DNA of 28,812 bases, taken from DAOTTW01 sp034437615 (GTDB lineage: Bacteria > Chloroflexota > Anaerolineae > Aggregatilineales > Phototrophicaceae). Within the stretch, counting starts at the first letter, position 1; each line of letters opens with the position of its first letter. A program made the position numbers and the translations under genes. The stretch spans positions 1 to 28,812 of the forward strand of contig DAOTTW010000124.1 of the NCBI GenBank assembly GCA_034437615.1, in the 5' to 3' direction. The notes under the pieces are model-generated. The model ran no database searches and was not told the DNA's origin. It was given only the letters and a program-made list of their open reading frames with translations. Shown here piece after piece: positions 15,251-23,682 of this stretch.

Positions 15251-16999
15251 TTACGTGTCTGTCTTTGTTTCCGGGTTATCGGCGTCCACGTCAAGCTCTG
15301 TATTTGCATTTGCTTGATTGACTTGCTCGTGGGGCTTATTATCGGGTGGCGAGAGAAACACCAACTCAGCATCGCAGGCAAACACGCGATCCCCTACGCT
15401 GAGCACATGCCCGCCGGTGATGCGCTGATTGTTGATGTGCGTGCCGTTGGTGCTATCCAAATCATCTAAGATCAGGTTGCCATTACTAGCATCGCGCCGG
15501 ATTTGCGCATGAAAGCGCGACACGCCCTTCTCACTGATAACGATTTCGTTTTGCGGGGCGCGCCCGATGCGAATCAGGTCACCATGTAACGGATACAGGC
15601 GGCCTTGCCAGCGCACATGCGTCGGCGTGCTGCCCGGTTGTGGTGCGACGGGCGGCTGTGGATGCGGGGTCGCTCGTATTTTCTCGGTTTGGCGTGCTGT
15701 TGATGGGGCATCGCGCCGGCTTTCCCGATGCCGTAAGACAACCGTCTCATCATGGCGGCTGGTCATGGTGTAATACGCCTGCGTCGATATGGATTTGCGG
15801 CTGTACTCATCGAACCCGACAGGGCCGCGCTCCATGCGTTTCGCCTGTTGCAGCAGCGCATCGCGCTCTTCCTCCAGTTGCGCATCGCTCAGGGGGCTAT
15901 CGGTGATGGATTCGGCCACCTGATGCAAGCGCTGCGCGGCCCCCTTATAATCGCCCTGGTCGGCGGCTTGCACGGCTTCGCGGCGTGCTTGTGCGGCCTT
16001 CAGCAGCAGCACCGAACGCGCTACCTCTGCATCCGGTGGCGGCAATTGCTCATCCGATGGGCGCACGTTGACGGTCACAGGCACCTCAATTTGCTGATGC
16101 ACGCTGCCATCGTCTGTGATTTCGTCGTATTCAAAGCGCAACGTGGCGATGGCTTGCTCACCGATGTCTTTCAGGCCGGGGATGTCAAATTCCAGCACGA
16201 GCGTCTTGATTTCCTCACCGAAAATATCCCCCATACGATAGCGCACGTTGCGCCCTTCGCGCTGTGCGGGGTAGGCGTGTAATTGCGTGATGTGCTGGAC
16301 GTGCTCTGTGGGGCGCACCTGGATCGTCAGGTTTTGGCCGACGAGCTTCAAGAGGCCGCTGAGTTCTTCCTGGAAGATCACAGGCGCGACTTCCGGGCTT
16401 TCGATGAAGTAGAAAGCACCGCCGCCAGCGTCAGCGAATGCCATCATCAAATCCTCGTTGAAGTCTTTGCCGAGGCCCATCGTCGTCGTGCTGATACCGG
16501 CTTCATATTTCTGTTGCGCCATGCTGATAAGCTGCTTCTGGTCCGTCACGCCCCGATTGGCGAGGCCGTCACTCATCAAAATGACGCGGTTCAGCGTATC
16601 CGGCGAGATGCCAGCACCGACATGGGCGCAGCCTTCCAGCCAACCACCGCTCAGGTTCGTCGTGCCGCGTACTTTGATGTCAGCCAGCAATTGCGCAATG
16701 CGGTCTTTGTTGCTGATGTTGGTGGGATGCAGCAGCGTTTCCACCTGGTCGTTATACAGCACGACCGAGAGCGTATCTTGTTTGCCCAGGTGTTGCACCA
16801 GGAATTGCGCCGCTTGCCGTGTGTAGTCGATTTTCGTGCCGGCCATCGACCCACTGCGGTCAATCACCAGGCTCAGGTTTAGTGGGCGGCGGCGGCCAGC
16901 ATCCGGCGCGCTGCCGGATGCAAAGCGGGCCATTAGATAGAGCCTTTGCGGTTGCTCTACGGTCAATACATCGTAATCGAGTGTGAATTCAGCCCGCAT
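15251..16999 (-). CDS. VWA domain protein with C-terminal FHA domain
   Basis: 582 aa. VWA domain about 38-215 with complete MIDAS: DRSGS at 47-51, the GTTNLSGG threonine and MSDGLANRG. A middle beta-rich and helical region (220-400) follows, with a tail rich in Arg/Pro/Thr (about 405-458), likely flexible. The FHA domain (about 461-550) shows IRIGRAPQNEI, SRFHAQ (phosphothreonine-contacting Ser494/His497 region) and DSTNGT (515-520). The last 30 residues are acidic. FHA domains bind phosphothreonine, so it is probably a target or adaptor of a Ser/Thr kinase, but none is encoded here. No signal peptide, so cytoplasmic. ATG at 16999 has only a weak GAGAG site upstream. Function unknown. Confidence 0.87.
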   Translation of the reverse strand: MRAEFTLDYDVLTVEQPQRLYLMARFASGSAPDAGRRRPLNLSLVIDRSGSMAGTKIDYTRQAAQFLVQHLGKQDTLSVVLYNDQVETLLHPTNISNKDRIAQLLADIKVRGTTNLSGGWLEGCAHVGAGISPDTLNRVILMSDGLANRGVTDQKQLISMAQQKYEAGISTTTMGLGKDFNEDLMMAFADAGGGAFYFIESPEVAPVIFQEELSGLLKLVGQNLTIQVRPTEHVQHITQLHAYPAQREGRNVRYRMGDIFGEEIKTLVLEFDIPGLKDIGEQAIATLRFEYDEITDDGSVHQQIEVPVTVNVRPSDEQLPPPDAEVARSVLLLKAAQARREAVQAADQGDYKGAAQRLHQVAESITDSPLSDAQLEEERDALLQQAKRMERGPVGFDEYSRKSISTQAYYTMTSRHDETVVLRHRESRRDAPSTARQTEKIRATPHPQPPVAPQPGSTPTHVRWQGRLYPLHGDLIRIGRAPQNEIVISEKGVSRFHAQIRRDASNGNLILDDLDSTNGTHINNQRITGGHVLSVGDRVFACDAELVFLSPPDNKPHEQVNQANANTELDVDADNPETKTDT

Positions 17000-17370
17000 C
17001 TACGCTTGTCCATCTCTCTGATTGAATTGAGCAAGGTTGTACACCCCCTAATTTTAGCACATTGCCACCCAATACCTGCCAACAATCTGAAATGTACCCA
17101 CGCACGGTCACGCTGTTGTGTGGTGCCGGCTAAATGTGGTACACTACCATAAAATCCGCATTTGCTGAAACGTTCAGTCTGAAATTAACGTGATAACACA
17201 GTCACCTGAATTCAGCCGCACGCACCAAGCGCACCACCATAGCATAAGCTCGTACACAGTTTGCAATGCTTGTATGAGGCTTGATGCTAGGGCGGTCTCT
17301 TACTGCGCGGCCTTTTTGATTCAAGGGCCGCTATCACGAATGCGATGGTTGTTTTGAGAAAGGTACCCTG
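17000..17370. other. Divergent intergenic region with long leader of the CNNM operon
   Basis: 371 bp without a gene. From the left it holds the 5' region of the VWA-FHA gene (minus; TAAAAT at 17056-17051 without a good -35), the candidate plus-strand promoter at 17116-17145, a small palindrome CTGAA-ACG-TTCAG near 17165-17177, and a hairpin GCGGCC/GGCCGC at 17307-17331. A transcript from the candidate promoter would have an untranslated leader of about 220 bases. I do not recognise a known riboswitch class in it. Confidence 0.5.
17116..17145 (+). promoter_or_regulatory. Candidate promoter for the CNNM-cdd-TolB operon
   Basis: TTGTGT at 17116-17121, 18-bp spacer, TACACT at 17140-17145. Moderate match by eye, 225 bp before the start codon. 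Confidence 0.35.
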
Positions 17371-18849
17371 TTGGACGACAGTAGTTCTGCTTCGCTTATC
17401 GTTATCCTCGTATTGGTTACACTCAAGGCGCTGCTGACGCTGGGCTATGCGGCGTTAATCAATTTGCGCCTGAGCACGCTGCAAGAACAAGCCAATGAAG
17501 GCCACAATGGTGCGCGGCGTGCCCTGCAATTGCTGCAAACCGCACAATCGAAGCTGGTGGCGACGGTGCAACTGGCCTCTGTTCTGCTTGTGTCGCTCGC
17601 TGTGATGATTACAACGGTTGAATTGGTCTTGCCCATCCTGCAAGAGGACAGCCCGACGCCCTTATTGCTCGGTATCCTGGGGGTGCTTGGGGTCAGCGCA
17701 GCGATTACGATTCTGGCGGATATCGTGCCGGAAGGTATCGGCAGCACCTACGCACAGCCTATCGCGATGTTACTGGTCGGCCCGATTGGGGTGCTTGTAA
17801 CGCTCTTCAGCCCCATCACCAATCTAACGCTGTCAATTAGCCGCTTGCTCTCGCGCTTGTTTGGCAGCAGCGCCCGCGTGAATACCGTGACAGAAGAAGA
17901 AATCATGACGCTGGTCAATGCAGGCTATACGGGCGGCACCATCGAAGATGAAGAGAAAGAGATGATCTACTCTATCCTGACGATGGACCAGACGCACGCC
18001 CGCGAATTGATGGTGCCGCGCCCGGATGTCATCGCGCTGGATGTGGAGACGCCCATACCGGAGGCCCTCAAGACGTTTATCGACACGGGTTATTCGCGCA
18101 TCCCAGTCTACGAGGAAAATATTGATAACATCGCGGGGCTGCTGTATGCGAAAGACCTGCTGACCCTGTGGCGCACACACGTCGATAAGCTGGCGCTCTC
18201 TGGCTCCATCCGCGATCAAATCCGCCCCGCGTATTTTGTGCCGGAGATGCAGACCGCTGCTCAACTGCTGAAGGAATTGCAAAACCGCAAGGTGCACATG
18301 GCGGTGGTGGTGGATGAATACGGCGGCACCTCCGGCATTGTCACCATCGAGAACCTGATTGAAGAGATCGTCGGGGATATTCAGGACGAATACGACGAGA
18401 ACGAAGAGGCCGAATATCGCCTGATGGACAGCGGCGATTATCTGATTGACGCCAGCATGGACCTGGACGACCTGAATAACCTGCTGAATATCGACCTGGA
18501 TACGGACGAGACCGATACGCTTGGCGGTTTCATCTTCCTGAAGCTGGGCCGCGTGCCCGATGCCGGAGAAGTGCTGGAGACAGAGGAACTACTGCTGCAA
18601 GTGCTGGAGATTGATGGCCGCCGCATCCGCAAGGTGCTGCTAACACGCAAGCCGAGCGAGGACGGCGATACCACCTCAAGCGCCAATTCTGAACGGCGCG
18701 ATGAGCAAGCAACGCCAGAAGACGCCGATAGCGTTAGGGTGGCTGCTGATACAGGCACCAGCACAGGGGGCGACGCGCAAGCGCAGCCCAACAGCAATGA
18801 CAATGACAACGATACGTCAGCACAGCGCCCCCTGGCGGATGCGTCGTGA
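17371..18849 (+). CDS. CNNM/CorC-family transport protein (DUF21-CBS-CBS-CorC_HlyC), hemolysin-related
   Basis: 492 aa from TTG 17371 with GAGAAAGG about 7 bases upstream. The N-terminal DUF21 (CNNM) membrane domain spans about 7-165 with hydrophobic segments near 8-30, 63-90, 97-117 and 130-150. A CBS pair follows (about 210-270 and 280-340; LMVPRPDV, GYSRIPVYEE, VDEYGGTSGIVT), which in this family binds ATP or other adenine nucleotides, and then the CorC_HlyC domain (350-428). Family members are linked to Mg2+/Co2+ efflux or transport; the old name is hemolysin-like protein. The last 60 residues are an acidic, Asn/Asp/Thr-rich tail beyond the usual end. Followed by cdd after 43 bases. Confidence 0.92.
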   Translation: MDDSSSASLIVILVLVTLKALLTLGYAALINLRLSTLQEQANEGHNGARRALQLLQTAQSKLVATVQLASVLLVSLAVMITTVELVLPILQEDSPTPLLLGILGVLGVSAAITILADIVPEGIGSTYAQPIAMLLVGPIGVLVTLFSPITNLTLSISRLLSRLFGSSARVNTVTEEEIMTLVNAGYTGGTIEDEEKEMIYSILTMDQTHARELMVPRPDVIALDVETPIPEALKTFIDTGYSRIPVYEENIDNIAGLLYAKDLLTLWRTHVDKLALSGSIRDQIRPAYFVPEMQTAAQLLKELQNRKVHMAVVVDEYGGTSGIVTIENLIEEIVGDIQDEYDENEEAEYRLMDSGDYLIDASMDLDDLNNLLNIDLDTDETDTLGGFIFLKLGRVPDAGEVLETEELLLQVLEIDGRRIRKVLLTRKPSEDGDTTSSANSERRDEQATPEDADSVRVAADTGTSTGGDAQAQPNSNDNDNDTSAQRPLADAS

Positions 18850-18892
18850 TGTGTCTGATGTATGCTGCTGCAACGTTTAAGTAGGGTGCACA

Positions 18893-19288
18893 TTGGCTGA
18901 CGACACGCACATGATTCAAGCGGCCATTGACGCCAGCAAACATGCCTATATGCCGTATTCGGGCTACGCGGTGGGGGCGGCTTTGCTGGCGCAGGATGGC
19001 ACGCTGTTTACGGGCTGCAACGTCGAAAATGCAGCATATCCGGCCTCAATCTGCGCTGAACGCACGGCGCTTGTCAAGGCTGTCAGCATAGGCGTGCGCG
19101 AATTTGATACGCTGGTGGTGGCTACGCGCAACGCGGGTGCGCCTTGTGGCGTCTGTCGGCAGATGTTGAGCGAATTTGCGCCGGATTTGCGCGTGTTGCT
19201 GGTGGATTTTGACGGCACCCTGCACAGCGAGACCACTATGCGGCATCTGCTGCCGGATAACTTCAAGCCGTCTGATTTGGACACCTAG
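18893..19288 (+). CDS. cdd: Cytidine deaminase
   Basis: 131 aa, the size of homotetrameric bacterial enzymes. Converts cytidine and deoxycytidine to uridine forms in pyrimidine salvage. Zinc site: Cys54 in ASICAERTAL with the proton-shuttling Glu56, and Cys85/Cys88 in PCGVCRQ; the substrate-binding CNVENAAYP is at 42-50. TTG at 18893 is the start: GTAGGG lies 6 bases upstream, and the nearby GTG at 18886 runs into a stop. It lies 43 bases after the CNNM gene and 26 bases before the TolB-like gene, which suggests one operon. Confidence 0.96.
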   Translation: MADDTHMIQAAIDASKHAYMPYSGYAVGAALLAQDGTLFTGCNVENAAYPASICAERTALVKAVSIGVREFDTLVVATRNAGAPCGVCRQMLSEFAPDLRVLLVDFDGTLHSETTMRHLLPDNFKPSDLDT

Positions 19289-19314
19289 CCCCCGGCCTCT
19301 AGGACGCTCGTTCG

Positions 19315-20442
19315 GTGATATTGCCCCTGTTGCGCTTTAGCCTGTTGACACTTGCCTGCGCGTTTGCCTCTGTCGTGTTGGTCATCGTTGCTAGCCAACG
19401 CCTGAGCGATGCACCTGTCATCGCCTACAGCAAGGACAGCCCCAACGGGCGCGACCTCTACCTGCTGGATATGCAGACGCGCCTTGAAGTCGCCCTGACG
19501 ACAGATGGCAGCATGAACCAGCGCCCGCATTGGTCGCCGGATGGTGAGCGCGTGCTGTTTTTCAGTGATCGCCGCAGCCCGGAGCGCGTGCGTGAGCGCC
19601 TCTACATCATGCAGGCTGATGGCACGGACGAGCGCCCCTTGCAGCCCGGCCTTATGGCGACGGGTGCTGTGGTCGCTGCCCCTGTCTGGTCGCCGGATGG
19701 CAACATGATCGCATTGAAAAAGCAAGACCCGGACAATTTTCAGTTGCAATTGTGGGCGCTGGACCTCAGCAGCGGCGAAGTACGGCAATTGACCGACTCC
19801 AAATACATCTATGGCGCAACCTCATTAAAGTGGACGCCGGATAGCACGCGCCTGCGCTACGTCGAAATTCTGCTGGATGAATATGATGCGCTGGAAGTCA
19901 GCGTCAAACCGCCAGCAGAACCGCGCCGTTTGCACCTGTGGGATACCGATTTTGACGACACAACGCTCTTTCCTGTGTTCTCAGCGGATGCCAGCCAATT
20001 CATGATCGCCACCCGCCCACTTGATCGTCAGGATTACGAGCTATACGCCTTTGACGTGCAAGCTGGCGACGTAACGCAGTGGCAGGACTTAGCAAGCACG
20101 GATGAACGCGCTTTTGCTTGGTCACCAGATGGCGCATACGTGGCCTATACGTCGTTCGATCAGCAGGCACAGCGTCAAACACTGCACATCAGCGCCGCAG
20201 ATGGCAGCCACACGCGCACAGTCGGCACCATTGAGAGCGCAGGCCGCATCGTCGCCAATATCACAGCCAGCCCGAATATTAACTGGTTCACGGGGTTGGT
20301 GTGGTCATCGGATGGGCGCTGGTTGGGCTATCAATTCGTAGATGGCCAGGACGCCGGGCATGTGTTGTTCTGCACGGTGCGCGTGGATGGCTCAGGGCGC
20401 TTGTGTGCGCGTGGTGTAATTGACGCCGCCTTGCAGCCCTAG
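19315..20442 (+). CDS. Membrane-anchored TolB-like WD40/PD40 beta-propeller protein
   Basis: 375 aa from GTG 19315, with AGGA about 10 bases upstream. One hydrophobic N-terminal segment (about 2-22) serves as signal or anchor. The rest is a series of PD40-type propeller repeats recognisable by WSPDG blocks: HWSPDGERVLFFSDR, VWSPDGNMIALKKQ, WTPDSTRLRY, AWSPDGAYVAYTS and VWSSDGRWLGYQ. This pattern matches TolB/WD40-like propellers, which are usually extracytoplasmic protein-binding scaffolds. No enzyme domain is fused. It ends 14 bases from the convergent MocR gene stop. Last gene of the likely CNNM-cdd operon; no functional tie to cdd is evident. Confidence 0.82.
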   Translation: MILPLLRFSLLTLACAFASVVLVIVASQRLSDAPVIAYSKDSPNGRDLYLLDMQTRLEVALTTDGSMNQRPHWSPDGERVLFFSDRRSPERVRERLYIMQADGTDERPLQPGLMATGAVVAAPVWSPDGNMIALKKQDPDNFQLQLWALDLSSGEVRQLTDSKYIYGATSLKWTPDSTRLRYVEILLDEYDALEVSVKPPAEPRRLHLWDTDFDDTTLFPVFSADASQFMIATRPLDRQDYELYAFDVQAGDVTQWQDLASTDERAFAWSPDGAYVAYTSFDQQAQRQTLHISAADGSHTRTVGTIESAGRIVANITASPNINWFTGLVWSSDGRWLGYQFVDGQDAGHVLFCTVRVDGSGRLCARGVIDAALQP

Positions 20443-20456
20443 CACACCGACCCCAC

Positions 20457-21974
20457 CTACAGCAGCGGCGATTTTTCGATGGCGTCGTAATCACTGGCCA
20501 ACGTGCGCCATGCCTGACCTAACAGCCGGAAGCCCTCTTCGATTTTGTCCGGCGGTTGAATGCCGTAATTCAAGCGGATGCGATATGCGCCGCCGCCGCT
20601 GACGTAAAACACATTGCCGATGGCAAACGATACACCCAGTTGCACCGCCGCGATGAACAATTCCGCAGCCGTCGGGCCGCTTTTGGGCAGGCGCACCCAC
20701 AGGTACAGGCCCCCCAACGGCGTTTCCCAGTGTGTATCGGCGGGCAGATACTTCTGCGCAGCCAACATCGCGGCATCGCGCCGTCGTTTCAGTTCGTGGT
20801 TGTTGCGCTCTAGCTGTTGGGCCAGCACGCCGCGCTTCAGCAGCCAGTGAATTGCCCGTTGGTTCAGGCCAGACGTGGATATATCCGCAGCTTGCTTGAC
20901 GCGCACCAAACGCTCTAGTTGGCCATCTGTTGCGATCAGATAGCCGATGCGCATCCCCGGCAGCAGCATCTTTGTAAAGGCGCTGACGTAAATGACAATG
21001 CCGGTGTCGTCCAGGGCTTTCAGCGGCGGATAAGGCTCACCCTCAAAGCGGAATTCGTGGTAAACCGAATCCTCTACGATGGGCACCTGATAATCATTGG
21101 CCAGGTTCAGCAATTGGCGGCGGCGATGCATCGACATCACGCGCCCGGTGGGGTTTTGGAAGCTCGGCATCACGTAGATCAGGCGCGGGTTGTGCTCGAT
21201 CAGGTAATTTTCCAGGCAATCGACGCGGATGCCGTCCTCATCCGATGGGATGCTGTGCAGGTGTACGCGGCGTGCCCGTGCGATGTCGATGATGCCGATG
21301 TAAGTGGGTGTGGCCGTCAGCATCGTATCGCCCTCACCGACGAGCGCCTGCACCACCAGATCAAGCGCTTGCTGTGCGCCGCCCGTAATCAGCACATGGT
21401 CCGGGCTGCACTGGATGCCGAGTGCGCTCACATACTCACGCACCGCCACCCGCAGCGGTCCATAGCCCTCTGGCACCTCATAGGAGAGGGCCGCCGCCGC
21501 GTCGCGGTCCAGCACGTAATTCAGCGCTTCGCGTAACTGCTGCGTCGGGTAAAACTCTGCGGGTGGCGCACCATGACTGAAGTTAATCACCCCCGGACGC
21601 CGCGCCATGCGCATCATATCCCGCATCGAATAGTCGTGCGTATCCTGCAAATCGCTGTTATGGCCGAGGTTGGTGGCGCTGGTCTGGGTGATGTGGCCTG
21701 CGGGGTTGCCTTCGCGTGCGACGAACGTGCCGCGTCCAGCGTGAGCGCTCAGGTAGCCCTCTGCACGCAGTTCAGCGTAGGCATTTACGACGCTGATGCG
21801 GCTGACCTTGATCGTCTTCGATAGGTCACGGGTGGCGGGTAAGCGCGTTCCAGCGGGCAATTCGCCGCTTTCGATCTGCTGCCGGATGTGCCGGATCAGT
21901 TGCTTGTAGATGGGTTCTTCGCTGTTGCGGTCAATCTTGATACCATTTGCCGCAGAAATCGCTGGATCTGGCAT
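20457..21974 (-). CDS. MocR-type transcription factor (GntR HTH fused to class I aminotransferase)
   Basis: 505 aa from ATG 21974, chosen for AAAGG 8 bases upstream; the frame stays open to a start at 22028 without a good site. Winged helix about 18-86 (EPIYKQLIRHIRQQIESGELPAG, LPATRDLSKTIKVSR) of the GntR family. A class I/II aminotransferase-like domain covers about 125-495 with QNPTG-type residues (273-277), the VEDSVYHEF segment and the PLP-binding Lys335 in SAFTKMLLPGMRIGY. MocR proteins sense PLP or amino compounds and control nearby metabolic genes; some are true aminotransferases. No obvious target enzyme is adjacent, though the divergent gene at 22211 shares its promoter region. Confidence 0.93.
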   Translation of the reverse strand: MPDPAISAANGIKIDRNSEEPIYKQLIRHIRQQIESGELPAGTRLPATRDLSKTIKVSRISVVNAYAELRAEGYLSAHAGRGTFVAREGNPAGHITQTSATNLGHNSDLQDTHDYSMRDMMRMARRPGVINFSHGAPPAEFYPTQQLREALNYVLDRDAAAALSYEVPEGYGPLRVAVREYVSALGIQCSPDHVLITGGAQQALDLVVQALVGEGDTMLTATPTYIGIIDIARARRVHLHSIPSDEDGIRVDCLENYLIEHNPRLIYVMPSFQNPTGRVMSMHRRRQLLNLANDYQVPIVEDSVYHEFRFEGEPYPPLKALDDTGIVIYVSAFTKMLLPGMRIGYLIATDGQLERLVRVKQAADISTSGLNQRAIHWLLKRGVLAQQLERNNHELKRRRDAAMLAAQKYLPADTHWETPLGGLYLWVRLPKSGPTAAELFIAAVQLGVSFAIGNVFYVSGGGAYRIRLNYGIQPPDKIEEGFRLLGQAWRTLASDYDAIEKSPLL

Positions 21975-22043
21975 GATGTTCGCCTTTGAGGATTCTCTGT
22001 TGTCTGGCTGTTGCTGGCAATCTGCCACGCTTGGGATGATACC

Positions 22044-22072
22044 AATTTAACCACAAACTAGCACCATTCCAA
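22044..22072 (-). promoter_or_regulatory. Candidate promoter for the MocR gene
   Basis: On the minus strand TTGGAA (22072-22067), 17-bp spacer, TAAATT (22049-22044), about 70 bp before ATG 21974. Confidence 0.35.
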
Positions 22073-22118
22073 GTCCAAATAGGCCCATTATCGGCAGAAA
22101 AATTCTCTGGCTTTGGCT

Positions 22119-22147
22119 TTGCAACCCATAGCGACTTGGCTTATGAT
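22119..22147 (+). promoter_or_regulatory. Candidate promoter for the 22211 gene
   Basis: TTGCAA at 22119-22124, 17-bp spacer, TATGAT at 22142-22147, about 57 bp upstream (from the expected transcript start) of ATG 22211. It lies back to back with the MocR promoter. Confidence 0.5.
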
Positions 22148-22210
22148 TGGCGGGTAGAGCGTAACACGGTATTCTCTTTATTATGCAGTCACGGCAGGGG
22201 ATAGGTTGCA

Positions 22211-23635
22211 ATGACCCAACTCGATTTTGATACCGACGACGATGAGCTATTAAGCGACTTTGACGACGAGGCTGCTGAACAAGCCGCTGCTGAAGGGCGT
22301 GAACGTGAATTCATGCAAGAGGTGCAGCGCAACATCAAAACGCTGCGCGACAGCGACAGCAGCAGCGCTCAGCGTGTGGCGTCGGCTTACTGGTTGGGCG
22401 AATCCGGCGAACCAACAGCCATCAGCACGCTGGTCGGCGTCTACCAGACTACGAACGAGCGTGCCCTGAAGCAGGCAACGGCCTACGCCCTGAGCCAATT
22501 CAAGGCGCTGGATGAAGCGCTGAACGGCAACGATCAGGAATTGGCAGACCATGCGCGAGAGCTTTACGCCGGTATTGTCCTGCGTGGCGAGTTCGGCAAG
22601 CGTTCGACCACGCGGCGCGGCCCGCTGTTGGGCTGTAGCTTCTTGCTGCTGCTGACGTTTGTCGGGTTGCTGGCGGCGGCTGTCATCTTGCCCGAATCCG
22701 ACTTCACGCTGCCACTGTTAGCACCAGGCGAGCCGCAGGATACCCCCACCGCAACCGCAACGCCGAGCGCAGAAAGTGTGCTGATAGATGTGCAGCGTGC
22801 GACATCCGACCTGAGCGCGGATGCCTCTCAGCTATTGATCCAGCTACAACTTATCTCTCGGCAGCAGGGCACACCGGATTGCAACCTGCAATTCAGCAAC
22901 AGGGGCCTGTATGCGCCGCCTGCTTTCATCAGCACAGAGGCATTCCCGGACCTGAGCAGCTTGATTGCCCGCCTGAACAGCGCCGCTGAGCAAACGCAAG
23001 AGGTACAGAGCGCCTTTGAGGGTTACTGCACAGACCCCAGCAGCCTATCGCGTCAGCAGGCCGCCGATTTGCAGGGGACGATCACAGAGGCACAGGTCAC
23101 GCTGCGGCTAATTCAGGCTGACCTTGCCCAATTCGATTTTGTCACGCCGACGCCGACAGCCACCAACCCACCAACGGAGACGCCAACCGCCACCGTGACG
23201 CCATCACCCACGCTGACGCCCACGCGGGACATCGGCCAGTTCAACACGGCACTACTGACGGTGCAAACCATCGCTTCCAATATGACGCAGCAGATTAATG
23301 GCCCGGCTAGCCGCTTGCTCGGCCACTGGCAAGACATCCAGCGTACAGGCGATACAGGTGCCTGCCAAGACCCGACGCCGCCGCGAGCGATAGCGGAGAA
23401 TTACACACCACCTGCCGATGTGATCGCAGGCTTGCCAGAGATAGAGGCCATCGCAGCCAACGTCAATCTTGGCCTGGAGCAAACACGCGCATCATGGGAG
23501 GCGTTCGCGCAGGCCTGCAATCAGGGCCGCGGCCAGAAGGTCGAAGCCGCCGAGGTGCAGGTGCAGGTGATGCAAAATGCCCTGGATGCCTTCAATACGG
23601 CGCAAGCATTGATTACAGCGCTACAGCAAAACTGA
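22211..23635 (+). CDS. Single-pass membrane protein with HEAT-like N-terminus and duplicated external domain
   Basis: 474 aa, no family recognised as a whole. An acidic N-terminus (1-30) is followed by a helical HEAT-like region (about 35-120; ASAYWLGESGEPTAISTLV). A single transmembrane helix at about 138-160 leads to two similar helical domains, about 189-308 and 341-472, joined by a Pro/Thr linker (311-340) typical of flexible extracellular spacers. Each domain has two cysteines at almost equal spacing (Cys224-Cys273, Cys385-Cys436), probably a disulfide. The N-terminal part would be cytoplasmic and the repeated part outside. ATG follows GGGGAT/AGG sites. It is 47 bases ahead of the patatin gene, which has no good promoter of its own, so the two may act together. 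Confidence 0.75.
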   Translation: MTQLDFDTDDDELLSDFDDEAAEQAAAEGREREFMQEVQRNIKTLRDSDSSSAQRVASAYWLGESGEPTAISTLVGVYQTTNERALKQATAYALSQFKALDEALNGNDQELADHARELYAGIVLRGEFGKRSTTRRGPLLGCSFLLLLTFVGLLAAAVILPESDFTLPLLAPGEPQDTPTATATPSAESVLIDVQRATSDLSADASQLLIQLQLISRQQGTPDCNLQFSNRGLYAPPAFISTEAFPDLSSLIARLNSAAEQTQEVQSAFEGYCTDPSSLSRQQAADLQGTITEAQVTLRLIQADLAQFDFVTPTPTATNPPTETPTATVTPSPTLTPTRDIGQFNTALLTVQTIASNMTQQINGPASRLLGHWQDIQRTGDTGACQDPTPPRAIAENYTPPADVIAGLPEIEAIAANVNLGLEQTRASWEAFAQACNQGRGQKVEAAEVQVQVMQNALDAFNTAQALITALQQN

Positions 23636-23682
23636 CAGATATAGATAGACAAAAATAAACTGACAGAATCCTGGATACCGCT

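Noticed and set aside
16283..16882. Plus-strand open frames opposite the VWA-FHA gene
   Set aside because: Shadow of the sense gene, whose MIDAS and FHA motifs are intact.
20919..21536. 205-codon plus-strand frame opposite the MocR gene
   Set aside because: Low-complexity His/Arg-rich product opposite a complete aminotransferase domain.
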